Shown: positions 36,454-46,029 of the stretch, in pieces
How the letters are laid out: every line of letters starts with the position of its first letter
How positions within the stretch are numbered: position 1 is the stretch's first letter
From: Methanobacteriota archaeon
Lineage (GTDB): Archaea > Thermoplasmatota > Thermoplasmata > UBA10834
DNA length: 62,379 nucleotides
Reading direction: 5' to 3'
Assembly: GCA_020348345.1 (NCBI GenBank)
Contig: CP070748.1
Location: 35,964 to 98,342, forward strand
The notes under the pieces: generated by a model
Database searches by the model: none
The model's input: the letters and a program-made list of their open reading frames with translations, nothing else
What the model was told of the DNA's origin: nothing
Program-made: the position numbers and the translations under genes

Positions 36454-36693
36454 CTACTGGCCACGGTCGAATCGGGCACAGATGAGCGTCCTTGAGCCAG
36501 TCACACCCTGTACGCTGCGCATCTTCTGTAGGACTACGTCGCACAGCTTGTCGTAGTCTTCAGTTTCCATCCTCGCGATGATGTCGTACTGGCCGAATAG
36601 CTGGTGAGCCTCTGTCAGCTCTGGGAGATCCCTTATCTGTTCGACCACGTAATCCTCCTTTCCCGTGGCCGTCGTTATCAAAACGTATGCCAC
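36454..36693 (-). CDS. Stand-alone Lrp/AsnC ligand-binding (RAM) domain protein
   Basis: 79 residues. A single RAM-type alpha/beta domain (YVLITTATGKEDYVVEQI, HQLFGQYDIIARME) with no DNA-binding part. In archaea such stand-alone domains bind amino acids and can modulate partner regulators. It starts with GTG 36693, preceded by AAGGTGATT. It is divergent from tmk and converges with gcvPB; a link to amino-acid sensing is inference. Confidence 0.85.
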   Translation of the reverse strand: MAYVLITTATGKEDYVVEQIRDLPELTEAHQLFGQYDIIARMETEDYDKLCDVVLQKMRSVQGVTGSRTLICARFDRGQ

Positions 36694-36870
36694 TACCAGC
36701 GAATCACCTTAGGAATTAGGTAAGCGTCTTGTCTCTACTTATACTCTGTCAGCGGAGGTAATCAACCTTTCCAGCGACCGTGGCGCCCTCGTCGCAGGAA
36801 CATGCAAGCACTCAGCATCTTCAGCCCGGAAACAGTTATCTACAACGCCAATCAATCCGAATCTCCAGAC

Positions 36871-37464
36871 ATGGCAGCGTTTATAGTGGTGGAGGGCATC
36901 GATGGCTCAGGCAAGAGCACCGCCGCCAAATCCCTCGCGGAACGAGTGAAAGGGAGAGCGGTTCTGACGCGAGAGCCCACCGACTCCTGGATAGGCAAGG
37001 CAGTAAGAGCGGGCGAGAAGGGCGAGGTGAGCCCGTACCTGGACGCGCTCTTGTTCATGGCGGACAGAGCTCAACACACTCTGAGCATCAAGGGTTGGTT
37101 GGATGAGGGGAGGACTGTCATATGCGACAGATATTATCATTCGACGGTTGCCTATCAGACGGCATATCTCAAGGGACGCTCGCTCGGAGACAATTTCGAC
37201 TGGCTGCTCGAAGCCAACTTGCGGATATCGGCATCGCCGGATACGACCTTCTTGCTCGTTCTCGATCCAGAGAAGGCCATAGAGAGAGCTGGAGGGAGAG
37301 GCGATTTCTCCAGATTCGAGCGACTCGAATTCCTTAAAGATGTTCAGGAAACCTACGAGAGGCTCGCGCAACAGGACAAATCCATCATCAGAATCGACGC
37401 TGAGAAGACGCCAGAGGCAATCGTGGAGAGCATGCTTGAGCACATCGAAGGCAGGAAGATTTAA
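36871..37464 (+). CDS. tmk: Thymidylate kinase
   Basis: 197 residues. It phosphorylates dTMP to dTDP. P-loop GIDGSGKST is at the N-terminus, REPTDSW matches the dTMP-site region, DRYYHSTVAYQ is the DRY motif and RFERLEFL lies in the lid/C-terminal part. ATG 36871 gives the standard start MAAFIVVEGIDGSGKS; the longer upstream frame has no family match. It is followed by coaBC after 28 bp but with its own promoter in between. Confidence 0.93.
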   Translation: MAAFIVVEGIDGSGKSTAAKSLAERVKGRAVLTREPTDSWIGKAVRAGEKGEVSPYLDALLFMADRAQHTLSIKGWLDEGRTVICDRYYHSTVAYQTAYLKGRSLGDNFDWLLEANLRISASPDTTFLLVLDPEKAIERAGGRGDFSRFERLEFLKDVQETYERLAQQDKSIIRIDAEKTPEAIVESMLEHIEGRKI

Positions 37465-37469
37465 TATAT
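37460..37469 (+). promoter_or_regulatory. TATA-like box of coaBC-pantoate kinase
   Basis: TTTAATATAT, centred 28 bp before ATG 37493 and overlapping the tmk stop. The spacing predicts a leaderless mRNA. Confidence 0.6.
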
Positions 37470-37492
37470 CAAGAAGCCTGGGATGTCAGCGA

Positions 37493-38683
37493 ATGCACCC
37501 CGCAGATGACCTCAGGTGTTCGAAGAGCGAGAAGTTGAAAGGACGCCGCATCGTCCTTGGAGTGACGGGTAGTGTCGCTGCTGTCGAATCCGTTAAGATC
37601 TGCAGGGGGCTTGTCAGACACGGCGCGGACGTGCGAGTTGTGATGTCCGCGGACGCTCGGAAGATCATTCACCCATATTCGTTGGAATTTGCGTCCGGCA
37701 GACCCGTCGTAACCGAAATAGATGGCTCGGTTCAGCACGTCGCCATGTGCGGCGCCGTGCCGGATCGTGCGGACATGCTTCTGATTGCACCTGCGACCGC
37801 GAACACCCTATCGAAGATCGCTTGTGGCATCGACGACACGACCGTAACGACTTTCGCGACAACCGCTCTCGGCACTGGAATACCGACAATGGTCGTTCCC
37901 GCGATGCATGGCACCATGATGCAGCACCGAATTGTCCTCGAGAACATTGACCGTCTTAGAGAAGCAGGTGTTGTGGTGATCGAGTCCAAGGCTGAGGAAT
38001 CGAAGGTCAAGATGCCATCAGTGGAGGAGATAGTGACTGCGGTCATCTCCAGAATCGGGCGAGGAGATATGCGAGGCATCAAAGTGCTGGTGGTTGCAGG
38101 ATCGACCGAAGAGCCTTTGGACGACGTTCGGCTGCTCACAAACAGGAGTTCGGGAGAAACTGGCATCGAGCTGGCCACAGCAGCGTATGAGAGAGGCGCG
38201 CGTGTTGAACTCTGGATGGGCAGATGCGAAGCGATGATTCCGAGCTACCTTACAGTCAGGAGGTTTTCGAGCACGAGGGATCTGAAGGGCATGATCGACG
38301 ACATGCCCCACATGGACATAGTGTTGTTTCCCGTGGCGGTATCGGACTACACAACAGACCCCACCCCGGGTAAGCTACCATCGACGGATGATTCGATCAC
38401 TCTGACGCTGAAGAGGACACCAAAGCTCATTGACAGGGTCGAGGGAGGTACTGTCGTGGGCTTCAAGGCGCAGTCGGAAATCGGGGACGCGCAGCTCGTT
38501 GAGGAAGCTGTTGAGCTGATAAACAGAGCGGGCTGCTCGTTCGCTATCGCAAACCGAATTGAGGAAGTCAGGACCGGAACGACCAGAATTCTCATCGTCG
38601 AGGCCGATGGCTCTGCCAAAGAGGTTCTTGGCAGCAAGGCAAAAGCCGCCGACGTGATTCTCGACCGAGCGCTGAAAGAATGA
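37493..38683 (+). CDS. coaBC: Bifunctional phosphopantothenoylcysteine decarboxylase / phosphopantothenate-cysteine ligase
   Basis: 396 residues. The N-terminal CoaC flavoprotein (GVTGSVAAVESVKICRGL; VQHVAM with the conserved His; VPAMHGTMM) decarboxylates phosphopantothenoylcysteine. The C-terminal CoaB part (AGSTEEPLDDVRLLTNRSSG; FPVAVSDYT; VVGFKAQ) makes it from 4'-phosphopantothenate and cysteine. ATG 37493 was chosen because a TATA-like box lies 28 bp upstream; the earlier open frame overlaps tmk. It overlaps pantoate kinase by ATGA, placing two CoA-synthesis enzymes in one operon. Confidence 0.95.
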   Translation: MHPADDLRCSKSEKLKGRRIVLGVTGSVAAVESVKICRGLVRHGADVRVVMSADARKIIHPYSLEFASGRPVVTEIDGSVQHVAMCGAVPDRADMLLIAPATANTLSKIACGIDDTTVTTFATTALGTGIPTMVVPAMHGTMMQHRIVLENIDRLREAGVVVIESKAEESKVKMPSVEEIVTAVISRIGRGDMRGIKVLVVAGSTEEPLDDVRLLTNRSSGETGIELATAAYERGARVELWMGRCEAMIPSYLTVRRFSSTRDLKGMIDDMPHMDIVLFPVAVSDYTTDPTPGKLPSTDDSITLTLKRTPKLIDRVEGGTVVGFKAQSEIGDAQLVEEAVELINRAGCSFAIANRIEEVRTGTTRILIVEADGSAKEVLGSKAKAADVILDRALKE

Positions 38684-39555
38684 AAGCAACGAAGGCGAAG
38701 GCGTTCTGCCCAGGGCATGTGACTGGCTTCTTTGAAATCCTCAGATCGCAAGACCTCCTGTCGTCTGGCTCACGAGGCGCTGGAATATGCACAAACTTGG
38801 GAGCAACGACTGAAATGACCGTTGAAGACTCGAAAAACAAGACCATCGAGGTACACATCAACGGCGAGAGGAGAGAGGCTGCAACCACGGTCAGAGCCAT
38901 CGACACGCTTCTGGGAAAGCGAACAGCCTCAGTACTGGCATCCACAGTACTCGACCTGCCTGAGAGCCAGGGCTTCGGCATGAGCGCAGCTGGAACACTC
39001 TCCGCCAGCCTTGCGATGTGCAGCATACTCCAACTGGACAGAGTCGCCGCGTTCGAGGCAGCACACTCAGCTGAGATCGAATGCGGCACAGGCATGGGAG
39101 ATGTTTCCGCGATCCATTGTGGTGGCGTAGTCGTCAAACAGGTCGCTGGACTCCCACCGAAAGGCAAGGCGCGCCGTATTGATGGAAATCCGGAGGTTGT
39201 CCTTGCAGTGCTGGGAGATCCGTTCAGGACCTCAGATGCCCTGGCGGATACAGAACTTGTCAACCGGGTTAACCGAGAGGGCGCATGGAGAGTCGGCGAT
39301 CTCCTACGGGAGCCTACCATCACCAATTTCATGCGGCTCTCGCAATCGTTTGCAGACGACACTGGCCTTGTTTCCGAAAAGGTTCGAGCCGCCATAGACT
39401 CGGCCTCCGCTGTCGGCATTGCCAGCATGGCCATGCTCGGCAATTCCGTCTTCGCCGTCGGGCAGACGGGCGCGCTCGAATCCGCCCTATCTCCATTCGG
39501 AAGGACTTATAAATGCGGCGTCGACATCGAAGGCGTTCGCCTTGTCGACGACTGA
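38680..39555 (+). CDS. Pantoate kinase (GHMP family)
   Basis: 291 residues. The archaeal enzyme that makes 4-phosphopantoate, replacing the bacterial pantothenate kinase route. GHMP features: AFCPGHVTGFFEI at the N-terminus, the phosphate loop GFGMSAAGTLSASLA, and the C-terminal GIASMAMLGNSVFAVG glycine-rich motif. It overlaps coaBC by 4 bp, which supports the CoA assignment over other GHMP kinases. Confidence 0.93.
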   Translation: MKATKAKAFCPGHVTGFFEILRSQDLLSSGSRGAGICTNLGATTEMTVEDSKNKTIEVHINGERREAATTVRAIDTLLGKRTASVLASTVLDLPESQGFGMSAAGTLSASLAMCSILQLDRVAAFEAAHSAEIECGTGMGDVSAIHCGGVVVKQVAGLPPKGKARRIDGNPEVVLAVLGDPFRTSDALADTELVNRVNREGAWRVGDLLREPTITNFMRLSQSFADDTGLVSEKVRAAIDSASAVGIASMAMLGNSVFAVGQTGALESALSPFGRTYKCGVDIEGVRLVDD

Positions 39556-39573
39556 TGCCTGATGTAAGTTGGT

Positions 39574-39885
39574 CTACTCGTAGAGGGTGAAGAGCCGGTC
39601 GTCGCAACCGACATCGAACAATCCTATCCTGGCACCGCTGTCCAGCCATCCATGCGCGTAGTTCACGCAAGCGAAGGCGTTCACCATCTCGCCCTTCCTT
39701 GCGAATTCCTTGGCATCGTCCATATAGGATCGAGCCATCGTCAGGAAATCCTCCGCGAGCCGCCTGTTGAACGACCTCTCTGGAGCAGCCACCTTCAGCT
39801 TGGCGAGTGCAGTCGTCGTAAGGGCCATGTACTTATCGAGGCGCTCGTGCGTTATCGTGTTTTCGCCATCGCCCATTCGGCTCAC
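39574..39885 (-). CDS. DUF357-family protein
   Basis: 103 residues, an all-helical archaeal family of unknown function. Family marks: RLDKYMALTTTALAKLK, MARSYMDDAKEFARKGEMVNAFACVNYAHGWLDSGARIG. The C-terminal pattern 'AxxYAxGWLD' is typical. GTG 39885 overlaps the herA stop by GTGA, so its translation is coupled to herA. Confidence 0.85.
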   Translation of the reverse strand: MSRMGDGENTITHERLDKYMALTTTALAKLKVAAPERSFNRRLAEDFLTMARSYMDDAKEFARKGEMVNAFACVNYAHGWLDSGARIGLFDVGCDDRLFTLYE

Positions 39886-41483
39886 ATCCGTTTGTGTGGA
39901 ACTATCTCGACGCTCTCGCCTCCGTGCTGTGACTCTCTAGGTCTTATGTCCACAAAGAGCGGCATCGAGACGCCGCCACCCGTCACTATCGCGGTGCCGA
40001 TTGGCAGGCGCTGTATCTCTTCTTCCATCCCCTCGGTCAATCCCTCAATGGAAGACGCTATGGCCTTGATGTCGTTCGGATTGTTCACCTTGAGTATGAT
40101 CTGCGTGTTGCACTGGCTCAGGACATTCTTGTCCACTTTGGCGGGTCTCTGCGATATCACCAGCAAGCCGAGCCCGAACTTCCTGCCCTCCGATGCGACC
40201 GTCCGAAACACTTTGGAGCAAGCTACTTGGCCCTGTTGAGGACAGAAATTGTGGGCCTCTTCCACCACCAGCATCATGGGTGGTATCTTCCCCACCTTCC
40301 TCAGCTCGAACAAAGCGTTGCCTATTCTGTTCACTATGAGCTCCTGCATGTCCGGAGGAGTACCCCTGAGGTTGATGATCGTGGTCTTGCCCTTCTGAAT
40401 GAGCTCATCTATCTTCGTGCCCTGTTCAGCGAACACCTCTATTTCGTTCAGGTACTCGAGCTCGGTTATGAGCGCCCCACTGGATTGCTCGTTGTTGGCC
40501 TCCAGCACGGCAATGATGTCCGCAATGGAGAAATTCTCCTTGGTGTCTCTAAGAGTGTCTATAGCCCGCCTGAGCATCGTCAAGTATGAACGGACGTTCT
40601 TCGTGTTTGTGAGTCCCAGTATGTCCCTCGCATCGAGGTTGTGCAAAGTGAATTTGAGCGGATGCGCATGCTTGTTGAGATTGGTGTCCGTGGCGAACTC
40701 AAGGATCTTATCCGCATATCCTCTCGGTTTGATATGGAAGTCTCTGTGCGTCTTCTTGATCGAGCCCTTCTTCCTCATCGAGGAGTATTCTCCGTGTGGA
40801 TCGATGACGCACACGGTTACCTTCTGCTTCATGAACTCCTCTATGAGAGCCCCTGAGCAGTACGATTTCCCCCCTCCGGTCTTGCTGAGTATACATACGT
40901 GCTTCTGCACGAGCAGATTGATATCAAGCTCCACTCTGACATCGTGGCCCGAAAGCAGTCCTACGTAGGCGCCTGTGTCAGTGTGCTCCTTGATGCCCAC
41001 GACGTCCTTGATGAGCTCCTCCTGTGCACGGTATACCTCCTCGCCTGCAAGCAATGGAGTTCTCGGAGCCTGCAGGAGATTCCTGTCGTCGCGGTAACCC
41101 ACTATTGATACGGTCGCGATCTCCTTCTCCTCGATCTCCACTGGCGCGCCGTGCCTCATCGACTTAACGCCGTCGGTCGTCAGGTTTGTCTTGCGCTCAA
41201 TCTCTGAGACCTGACCCAGCACGAAGCCGTGTATCTTGTGCCTGACCTGAACGAACTCCATCTTCTCGAGAGGGGCTGTGATTACCATGTTGAACCTGAG
41301 TGTTCCGACGTTTCCGTAGATGACTCCGACCGCCTCGAGTCCTCCATGATGACTGGTGCGAGCAGTCTTGGAGCGATGCCTGGCAGGTGCATCATTCGCG
41401 GCTCCCTCATCTGCTTCTGAGAACCCATCATCGGCTTCTGAGGTCGATAGGTCAATCTGGTCAGTGCTAGGGTTCAAGGGCAT
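39882..41483 (-). CDS. herA: HerA-type bipolar DNA helicase/translocase
   Basis: 533 residues, a hexameric FtsK/HerA ATPase that acts with NurA nuclease and Mre11-Rad50 in DNA end resection. A HAS-barrel-like N-terminal domain is followed by Walker A SKTGGGKSYCSG, Walker B MMLVVEEAHNF, and LVISQRPAKVDKNVLSQCNTQ near the sensor. The first ~35 residues are acidic. ATG 41483 is used; a TATA-like CATTAATAG at ~41518 lies upstream. nurA, mre11 and rad50 are not here; the coupled partner is DUF357. Confidence 0.92.
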   Translation of the reverse strand: MPLNPSTDQIDLSTSEADDGFSEADEGAANDAPARHRSKTARTSHHGGLEAVGVIYGNVGTLRFNMVITAPLEKMEFVQVRHKIHGFVLGQVSEIERKTNLTTDGVKSMRHGAPVEIEEKEIATVSIVGYRDDRNLLQAPRTPLLAGEEVYRAQEELIKDVVGIKEHTDTGAYVGLLSGHDVRVELDINLLVQKHVCILSKTGGGKSYCSGALIEEFMKQKVTVCVIDPHGEYSSMRKKGSIKKTHRDFHIKPRGYADKILEFATDTNLNKHAHPLKFTLHNLDARDILGLTNTKNVRSYLTMLRRAIDTLRDTKENFSIADIIAVLEANNEQSSGALITELEYLNEIEVFAEQGTKIDELIQKGKTTIINLRGTPPDMQELIVNRIGNALFELRKVGKIPPMMLVVEEAHNFCPQQGQVACSKVFRTVASEGRKFGLGLLVISQRPAKVDKNVLSQCNTQIILKVNNPNDIKAIASSIEGLTEGMEEEIQRLPIGTAIVTGGGVSMPLFVDIRPRESQHGGESVEIVPHKRM

Positions 41484-41560
41484 CCCATCTCGATTTCCCA
41501 ATATGACGATTTCTTCTATTAATGCTTTCGTCAGACCGCCCAGGCACGTCCATGGCGTCA

Positions 41561-41570
41561 ACTTATATGA
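41561..41570 (+). promoter_or_regulatory. TATA-like box of prs-proS
   Basis: ACTTATATGA, about 35 bp before ATG 41601, in the divergent herA/prs spacer. Confidence 0.55.
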
Positions 41571-41600
41571 GAATGGAAGACGTTGTCAGCGGCCGATACA

Positions 41601-42458
41601 ATGCACGTCGTCGGAGGCTCTGCATCTAGAACGCTTGCGGGGGAACTCACGAAATCGCTCGAGGCCGTTGCCTCGAGCGTGGAGGTCACCAGATTCCCGG
41701 ATGATGAGTGTTATGTGCGTGTTGACGATAACCTCGATGGTGAGGAGGTAGTGGTTGTTCAGACTGCCTGGCCTGATACCAACATCATCGAGCTCATGCT
41801 GCTTTTGGACGCTGTGCGCGAGATGAATCCCTCATCGATCACCACGGTCGTTCCATACTTAGGGTATGCGCGACAGGACAAGAAGTTCAAGGACGGCGAA
41901 CCTGTGAGTGCACGAGCGCTGGCCCGAATCATCCAATCACAATCTGACAAGTTCTTCACGGTCGATGTACACGCGGCCAGCGTGATGTCATGGTTCGACA
42001 GAATACCTGCGAAGAACGTCTCCGCCCATTCGGAGATAGGCAGGTTTCTCAAAGGACGCGGAGTCGAGCTCGTGTTATCTCCTGACGAAGGGCGGTGGGA
42101 GAACGCGAAGGAGGTGGCGGACGTCGTGGGCTGTCAGGCCGACTTCCTGGTGAAGGAGCGGCTTGACGGTGAAACGGTCAGGATGACGCCGAAATCCCTC
42201 GATATCGCTGGTATCAAGGTGGCCATCGTCGACGACATCATATCAACCGGCGGCACCATAGCGAAGGCGTCGGAGCAGCTGAGGGGCGGAGGGGCAGCGA
42301 GCATCATAGCCATGTGCACCCACGGCGTCTACGCTGGCAACGCCATACCGCGACTGAAGGACGCCTGCGACGAAGTACATTCCACGGACACGATCGAGAA
42401 TCCGACGAGTTCGGTGAGCGTCGCCCAGGAAGTTGCGAACGCCATAAGAAACGGGTGA
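41601..42458 (+). CDS. prs: Ribose-phosphate pyrophosphokinase
   Basis: 285 residues. It makes PRPP from ribose 5-phosphate and ATP for purine, pyrimidine and histidine synthesis. Motifs: VGGSASRTLAGEL at the start, YARQDKKFKDGEPVSARALAR, VDVHAASVMSWF and the PRPP loop VAIVDDIISTGGTIAKA. ATG 41601 gives the usual archaeal N-terminus; TTG 41583 is an alternative. It is followed by proS after 18 bp. Confidence 0.95.
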   Translation: MHVVGGSASRTLAGELTKSLEAVASSVEVTRFPDDECYVRVDDNLDGEEVVVVQTAWPDTNIIELMLLLDAVREMNPSSITTVVPYLGYARQDKKFKDGEPVSARALARIIQSQSDKFFTVDVHAASVMSWFDRIPAKNVSAHSEIGRFLKGRGVELVLSPDEGRWENAKEVADVVGCQADFLVKERLDGETVRMTPKSLDIAGIKVAIVDDIISTGGTIAKASEQLRGGGAASIIAMCTHGVYAGNAIPRLKDACDEVHSTDTIENPTSSVSVAQEVANAIRNG

Positions 42459-42476
42459 GGAGAGACCAAAAGGTAA

Positions 42477-43907
42477 ATGTACACGCCTTTGACTCTCGAG
42501 GCTGACATCATGAAGAAGGCCGAGGATTTCAGCGAATGGTACAACGAGATCGTGGAAGAGGCCAACCTGACAGACAAGCGCTACCCGGTCAAGGGGATGA
42601 ACGTTTGGACGCCCTACGGGTGGAAGATAATGCGGGCCATAGACACTCACATTCGGGAGGAGTTCGACTCCACGGGCCACGACGAGGTGTGCTTCCCCCT
42701 GCTCATACCGGAGGACCAGTTCGCCAAGGAGAAGGAGCACATCAAGGGCTTCGACGCAGAGGTCTTCTGGGTTACCCATGCGGGACTGACACCTCTCGAT
42801 GTCAAGCTCCTGCTCAGGCCTACGAGCGAGACGGCGATGTACCCGATATTCTCGCTGTGGGTACGGTCACATGCAGACCTTCCGTTGAAGACATATCAGA
42901 TCGTGAACACCTTCCGCTACGAGACCAAGCAGACCAGGGCATTCATAAGAGTCAGAGAGATACATTTCTTCGAATCCCACACGTGCCACGCGGACTTCGA
43001 GGACGCTGAGAGGCAGGTGAGTGAAGACTATGACATCCTCAAGCGGCTCGCCAGGAAATGGTGCCTTCCATACAAACTGCTCAAGCGAACGGACTGGGAC
43101 AAGTTCCCGGGTGCGGCGTATACTGTGGGCATCGACACTGTCCTCCCGAACGGAAGGACCCTGCAGCTGGGATCAATCCATCAATACAGAGACAACTTCT
43201 CAAAGCCGTACGAGATCAAGTACGAGGACGACGATGGTCAGCACAGATATGCCCACCAGACGACTTTTGGCATGAGTGAGAGACTTGTCGGAGCCGTCGT
43301 TGCTGTCCATGGCGACGACAAAGGTCTCGTGCTTCCACCCGACATCGCCACGATTCAGATTGTGGTCGTGCCAGTGCTCGCCAAAGGCGCTACTGAGGCG
43401 GTCTCCGAAGCTGCCAGTAAGCTCACGGACGAGCTGAGGCAAGCGGGAATAAGGGCCCATCTCGATGAAAGAGACATCAGACCCGGAGCCAAGTACTACG
43501 ACTGGGAGTTCAAGGGCGTGCCTCTTCGCCTCGAGTTGGGAGTGAGAGACATGGACAAAGGAATGGTAACGGTCGTTCGGAGAGATACAGGGAAGAAACA
43601 GCAGATTTCCAGAAAGGGCGTCGCAGACTCGGCAAAAGCCGCTCTCGGAGCGATATCAGAGGATATGCTGGCGATTGCACAGACCACAATGGATGGACGC
43701 ATCGAGACTGTTGACACTCTCGATCATTTGCCGGATAGTATGGTGAGAGCAGGGTGGTGTGGAAGCGAGGAATGTGGACACAAGATTGAGGACATCACCC
43801 AGCGGGACATAATCGGAACGCCAATAGAGGATGAAGGGTTCAAGGGTTTATGCGTCGTCTGCGGAAAGCCCACGACAACGCCGGTCTATGTCGCAAAAGC
43901 CATGTGA
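42477..43907 (+). CDS. proS: Prolyl-tRNA synthetase, archaeal type
   Basis: 476 residues, class IIa. It joins proline to tRNA-Pro. The archaeal/eukaryotic form has no inserted editing domain, and that is the case here. Motif 2 is seen as RYETKQTRAFIRVREIHFFE; LLRPTSETAMYPIF and TVGIDTVLPNGRTLQLGSIHQY are family-specific. The C-terminal zinc part has Cys in GWCGSEECG and CVVCGK. AGGAGAGACCAAAAGGTAA precedes the ATG. It is likely co-transcribed with prs. Confidence 0.96.
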   Translation: MYTPLTLEADIMKKAEDFSEWYNEIVEEANLTDKRYPVKGMNVWTPYGWKIMRAIDTHIREEFDSTGHDEVCFPLLIPEDQFAKEKEHIKGFDAEVFWVTHAGLTPLDVKLLLRPTSETAMYPIFSLWVRSHADLPLKTYQIVNTFRYETKQTRAFIRVREIHFFESHTCHADFEDAERQVSEDYDILKRLARKWCLPYKLLKRTDWDKFPGAAYTVGIDTVLPNGRTLQLGSIHQYRDNFSKPYEIKYEDDDGQHRYAHQTTFGMSERLVGAVVAVHGDDKGLVLPPDIATIQIVVVPVLAKGATEAVSEAASKLTDELRQAGIRAHLDERDIRPGAKYYDWEFKGVPLRLELGVRDMDKGMVTVVRRDTGKKQQISRKGVADSAKAALGAISEDMLAIAQTTMDGRIETVDTLDHLPDSMVRAGWCGSEECGHKIEDITQRDIIGTPIEDEGFKGLCVVCGKPTTTPVYVAKAM

Positions 43908-43995
43908 CGAGACAATTCTGTGATCTCCAGCTTAGCCTCATCTTCATCATGAGCTGGCAAAACCACAGCCGGCCCTTGAAAGCAGATAGTCCAGC

Positions 43996-44226
43996 TCACG
44001 TGGTCGATGGCCTCTTCTTTCGAAAAAGAAGGATGCCTATAACGCCAAAGCATATGAGCGGGGCGTAGATGGTGTAGATGCCGATGTTTCCTCTGTCAAA
44101 AGGATACCATGTATCGTACGCCAGCGCCCATCCCCAATACACGATTATGCCCAGTGCCAAGAGCGCGACAGAGAATGCGAACGCCGCCTTTCTCTGGAAC
44201 TCGGCTCCTTCGCCGTCTGCCATCAT
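43996..44226 (-). CDS. Small two-helix membrane protein
   Basis: About 76 residues, family not recognised. Two transmembrane helices (KAAFAFSVALLALGIIVYWGW and IYTIYAPLICFGVIGILLF) are linked by YDTWYPFDRGNIG and followed by a basic tail RKKRPSTT. A TATA-like box at 44245-44252 places transcription start at or beside the tandem ATG codons 44226/44223. The next gene on this strand upstream is another tiny membrane protein. Confidence 0.7.
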   Translation of the reverse strand: MMADGEGAEFQRKAAFAFSVALLALGIIVYWGWALAYDTWYPFDRGNIGIYTIYAPLICFGVIGILLFRKKRPSTT

Positions 44227-44244
44227 CGCGGCCAAGGTATTGGC

Positions 44245-44252
44245 TATATAAA
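44245..44252 (-). promoter_or_regulatory. TATA-like box of the two-helix membrane protein
   Basis: The minus strand reads TTTATATA about 22-26 bp before the ATG pair, predicting a leaderless transcript. Confidence 0.6.
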
Positions 44253-44306
44253 TTGCTTGTGGCTCCGTGCCTAGTCAATGAAGAGGCGGATAGCGAGCAC
44301 GGCCAG

Positions 44307-44465
44307 TCATACAATCAACAGAAACAGCATGAATGCGACGAAGAACATCAAGAAAATCAACAAGAGAGACCAGAAGCTGCGTCGTTCGATCCCGGCCCCC
44401 CATCGGTTCATGCGCATATGGAACCTGTAGGGCATCTTCGGAGGCACAGGGGGGATGCCGGTCAT
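44307..44465 (-). CDS. Tiny single-span tail-anchored membrane protein
   Basis: 52 residues, reading from ATG 44465 to a TGA at 44307-44309. The N-terminal part is Pro-rich and basic (MTGIPPVPPKMPYRFHMRMN, then RWGAGIERR), and the C-terminus is one hydrophobic helix (FWSLLLIFLMFFVAFMLFLL). The clean division into a basic cytosolic segment and one membrane helix makes chance unlikely. No family recognised. It lies between the class III aminotransferase and the two-helix membrane gene. Confidence 0.6.
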   Translation of the reverse strand: MTGIPPVPPKMPYRFHMRMNRWGAGIERRSFWSLLLIFLMFFVAFMLFLLIV

Positions 44466-44529
44466 GGGTTCATCTACAGCCTATAGGATTATCATAATTG
44501 CCCTGGAATGCCTATCCTCGGCAAAGGAA

Positions 44530-46029
44530 TCAGCCTGGAGGAGCGGATGTTCCTATTTTGAGAAACTCCTCCTCGTCCTTGAGAGCCATCTCGAAGATCG
44601 ACAGGCTCTTTTCCACCTGTGCTTTTGATATGCATAGCGGTGGAGCGATCCTGAATACGTTGCCGTAGTTGCCAGAGGTTATTGTCATAAGACCGTTTCG
44701 CCAACACTTGCCCTGGATGGTAGTGGCTTCGTGAGGCTCCTTCGTGTACTGGTTCTTGACCAGCTCGACGCCGATCATAAGGCCCCTGCCTCGCACGTCA
44801 CCGATGATCTCCCTCCGCTGCTGCATCTCCCGCAGCAACTTCATCGTGTACGCTCCCAGTTTGGCGGATCGCTCAGCGAGGTTCTCCTCGATAATCGCCT
44901 GGACGTGCGCAAGGCCTGAGGCCATGGTGATCGCATTCCCGCCGAACGTCGACGAATGAGAACCTGGTCTCCACTTCTTCATTATCTCGTTCCTGGCTAT
45001 TATCGCGCCCAGAGGCACCCCGCCTCCGAGTGCCTTGCCCATAACGAGTATGTCGGGAACGACATCGAAGTGCTCGCACGCGAACATCTTGCCCGTCCTC
45101 GCGAATCCCGTCTGCACCTCATCTGCAATCAGAAGCGCTCCCTGAGCCTCGCAGATCTTCTTCAGCCTCGGCAAGAACTCCTTCGGAGGGACGATGTAGC
45201 CACCCTCGCCCTGTATGGGCTCGACGATGATGGAGGATATCTGTCCGGTCGGACCTCCCAGCTCGAGGACCTGATTCTCTAGATAATCAGCACACCAAAG
45301 CCCGCATTCGGGATAGGTCTGCTTGAAAGGACACCTGTAGCAGTATGCGAAGGGCGTGAACACGACACCGGGCAGCAATGGACCGTAGCTGTATCTGAGT
45401 TTGAGTCTGCTTGTCAGTGAAAGGCCGGCGCCGATTCTTCCATGATACGATCCGAAGAACGCAACATGCTCGTTCCGTTTTGTGTAGTACCTCGACAGCT
45501 TGAACGCAGCCTCTACCGCTTCCGCGCCGCTGTTTCCGAAGAAGGTGCCCTTCAAGGCCTTCCCGGGGGATATCTCATGGAGAAGCTTCGCGAATAGCGC
45601 CTCCTTCTCGAAGTACGCATCGTTGGCCATTGAGTGAATGAGCTTGGCCGCCTGCTCCTGGATCGCCTTCACGACCTTGGGGTGGGTCCAGCCAGCGTTT
45701 TCCACGCCTATCCCGGCTGTGAAATCGAGCAGGACATTGCCATCGGCGTCCATGACAGACGCGCCTGAAGCCTTCTCGAACGTGAAAGTGAAACATCTAT
45801 CGTAGGCGTAGGAGACGTATTCCCTATCGATCTTGATGATAGCCTTGCTCTTCGGTCCGGGCGCTCTGACGACGAGCTTCGGCGCTTCTCTTGCCCAATC
45901 GGCAACCCAATCGGGCAGCGGAAACTCCTCTTCAAGGATGGTCGGCTCCTTTTCGGTCCGATCCATCTTCTTGGTTTTCGGCGCCTGTGCACTCTCGCCC
46001 ACGGCCTCCTTCTCGACCATCTCACTCAT
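44530..46029 (-). CDS. Class III aminotransferase (omega/4-aminobutyrate type)
   Basis: 499 residues, a PLP enzyme that moves an amino group from an omega-amine or amino acid to a 2-oxo acid. Marks: [72 protein letters not shown] and the PLP lysine in [17 protein letters not shown] four-Cys cluster ([17 protein letters not shown]) sits mid-protein, as in related archaeal enzymes. The N-terminus has a ~35-residue charged extension. It overlaps the upstream polyferredoxin by ATGA, tying it to an electron carrier. Substrate unknown. Confidence 0.9.
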   Translation of the reverse strand: MSEMVEKEAVGESAQAPKTKKMDRTEKEPTILEEEFPLPDWVADWAREAPKLVVRAPGPKSKAIIKIDREYVSYAYDRCFTFTFEKASGASVMDADGNVLLDFTAGIGVENAGWTHPKVVKAIQEQAAKLIHSMANDAYFEKEALFAKLLHEISPGKALKGTFFGNSGAEAVEAAFKLSRYYTKRNEHVAFFGSYHGRIGAGLSLTSRLKLRYSYGPLLPGVVFTPFAYCYRCPFKQTYPECGLWCADYLENQVLELGGPTGQISSIIVEPIQGEGGYIVPPKEFLPRLKKICEAQGALLIADEVQTGFARTGKMFACEHFDVVPDILVMGKALGGGVPLGAIIARNEIMKKWRPGSHSSTFGGNAITMASGLAHVQAIIEENLAERSAKLGAYTMKLLREMQQRREIIGDVRGRGLMIGVELVKNQYTKEPHEATTIQGKCWRNGLMTITSGNYGNVFRIAPPLCISKAQVEKSLSIFEMALKDEEEFLKIGTSAPPG

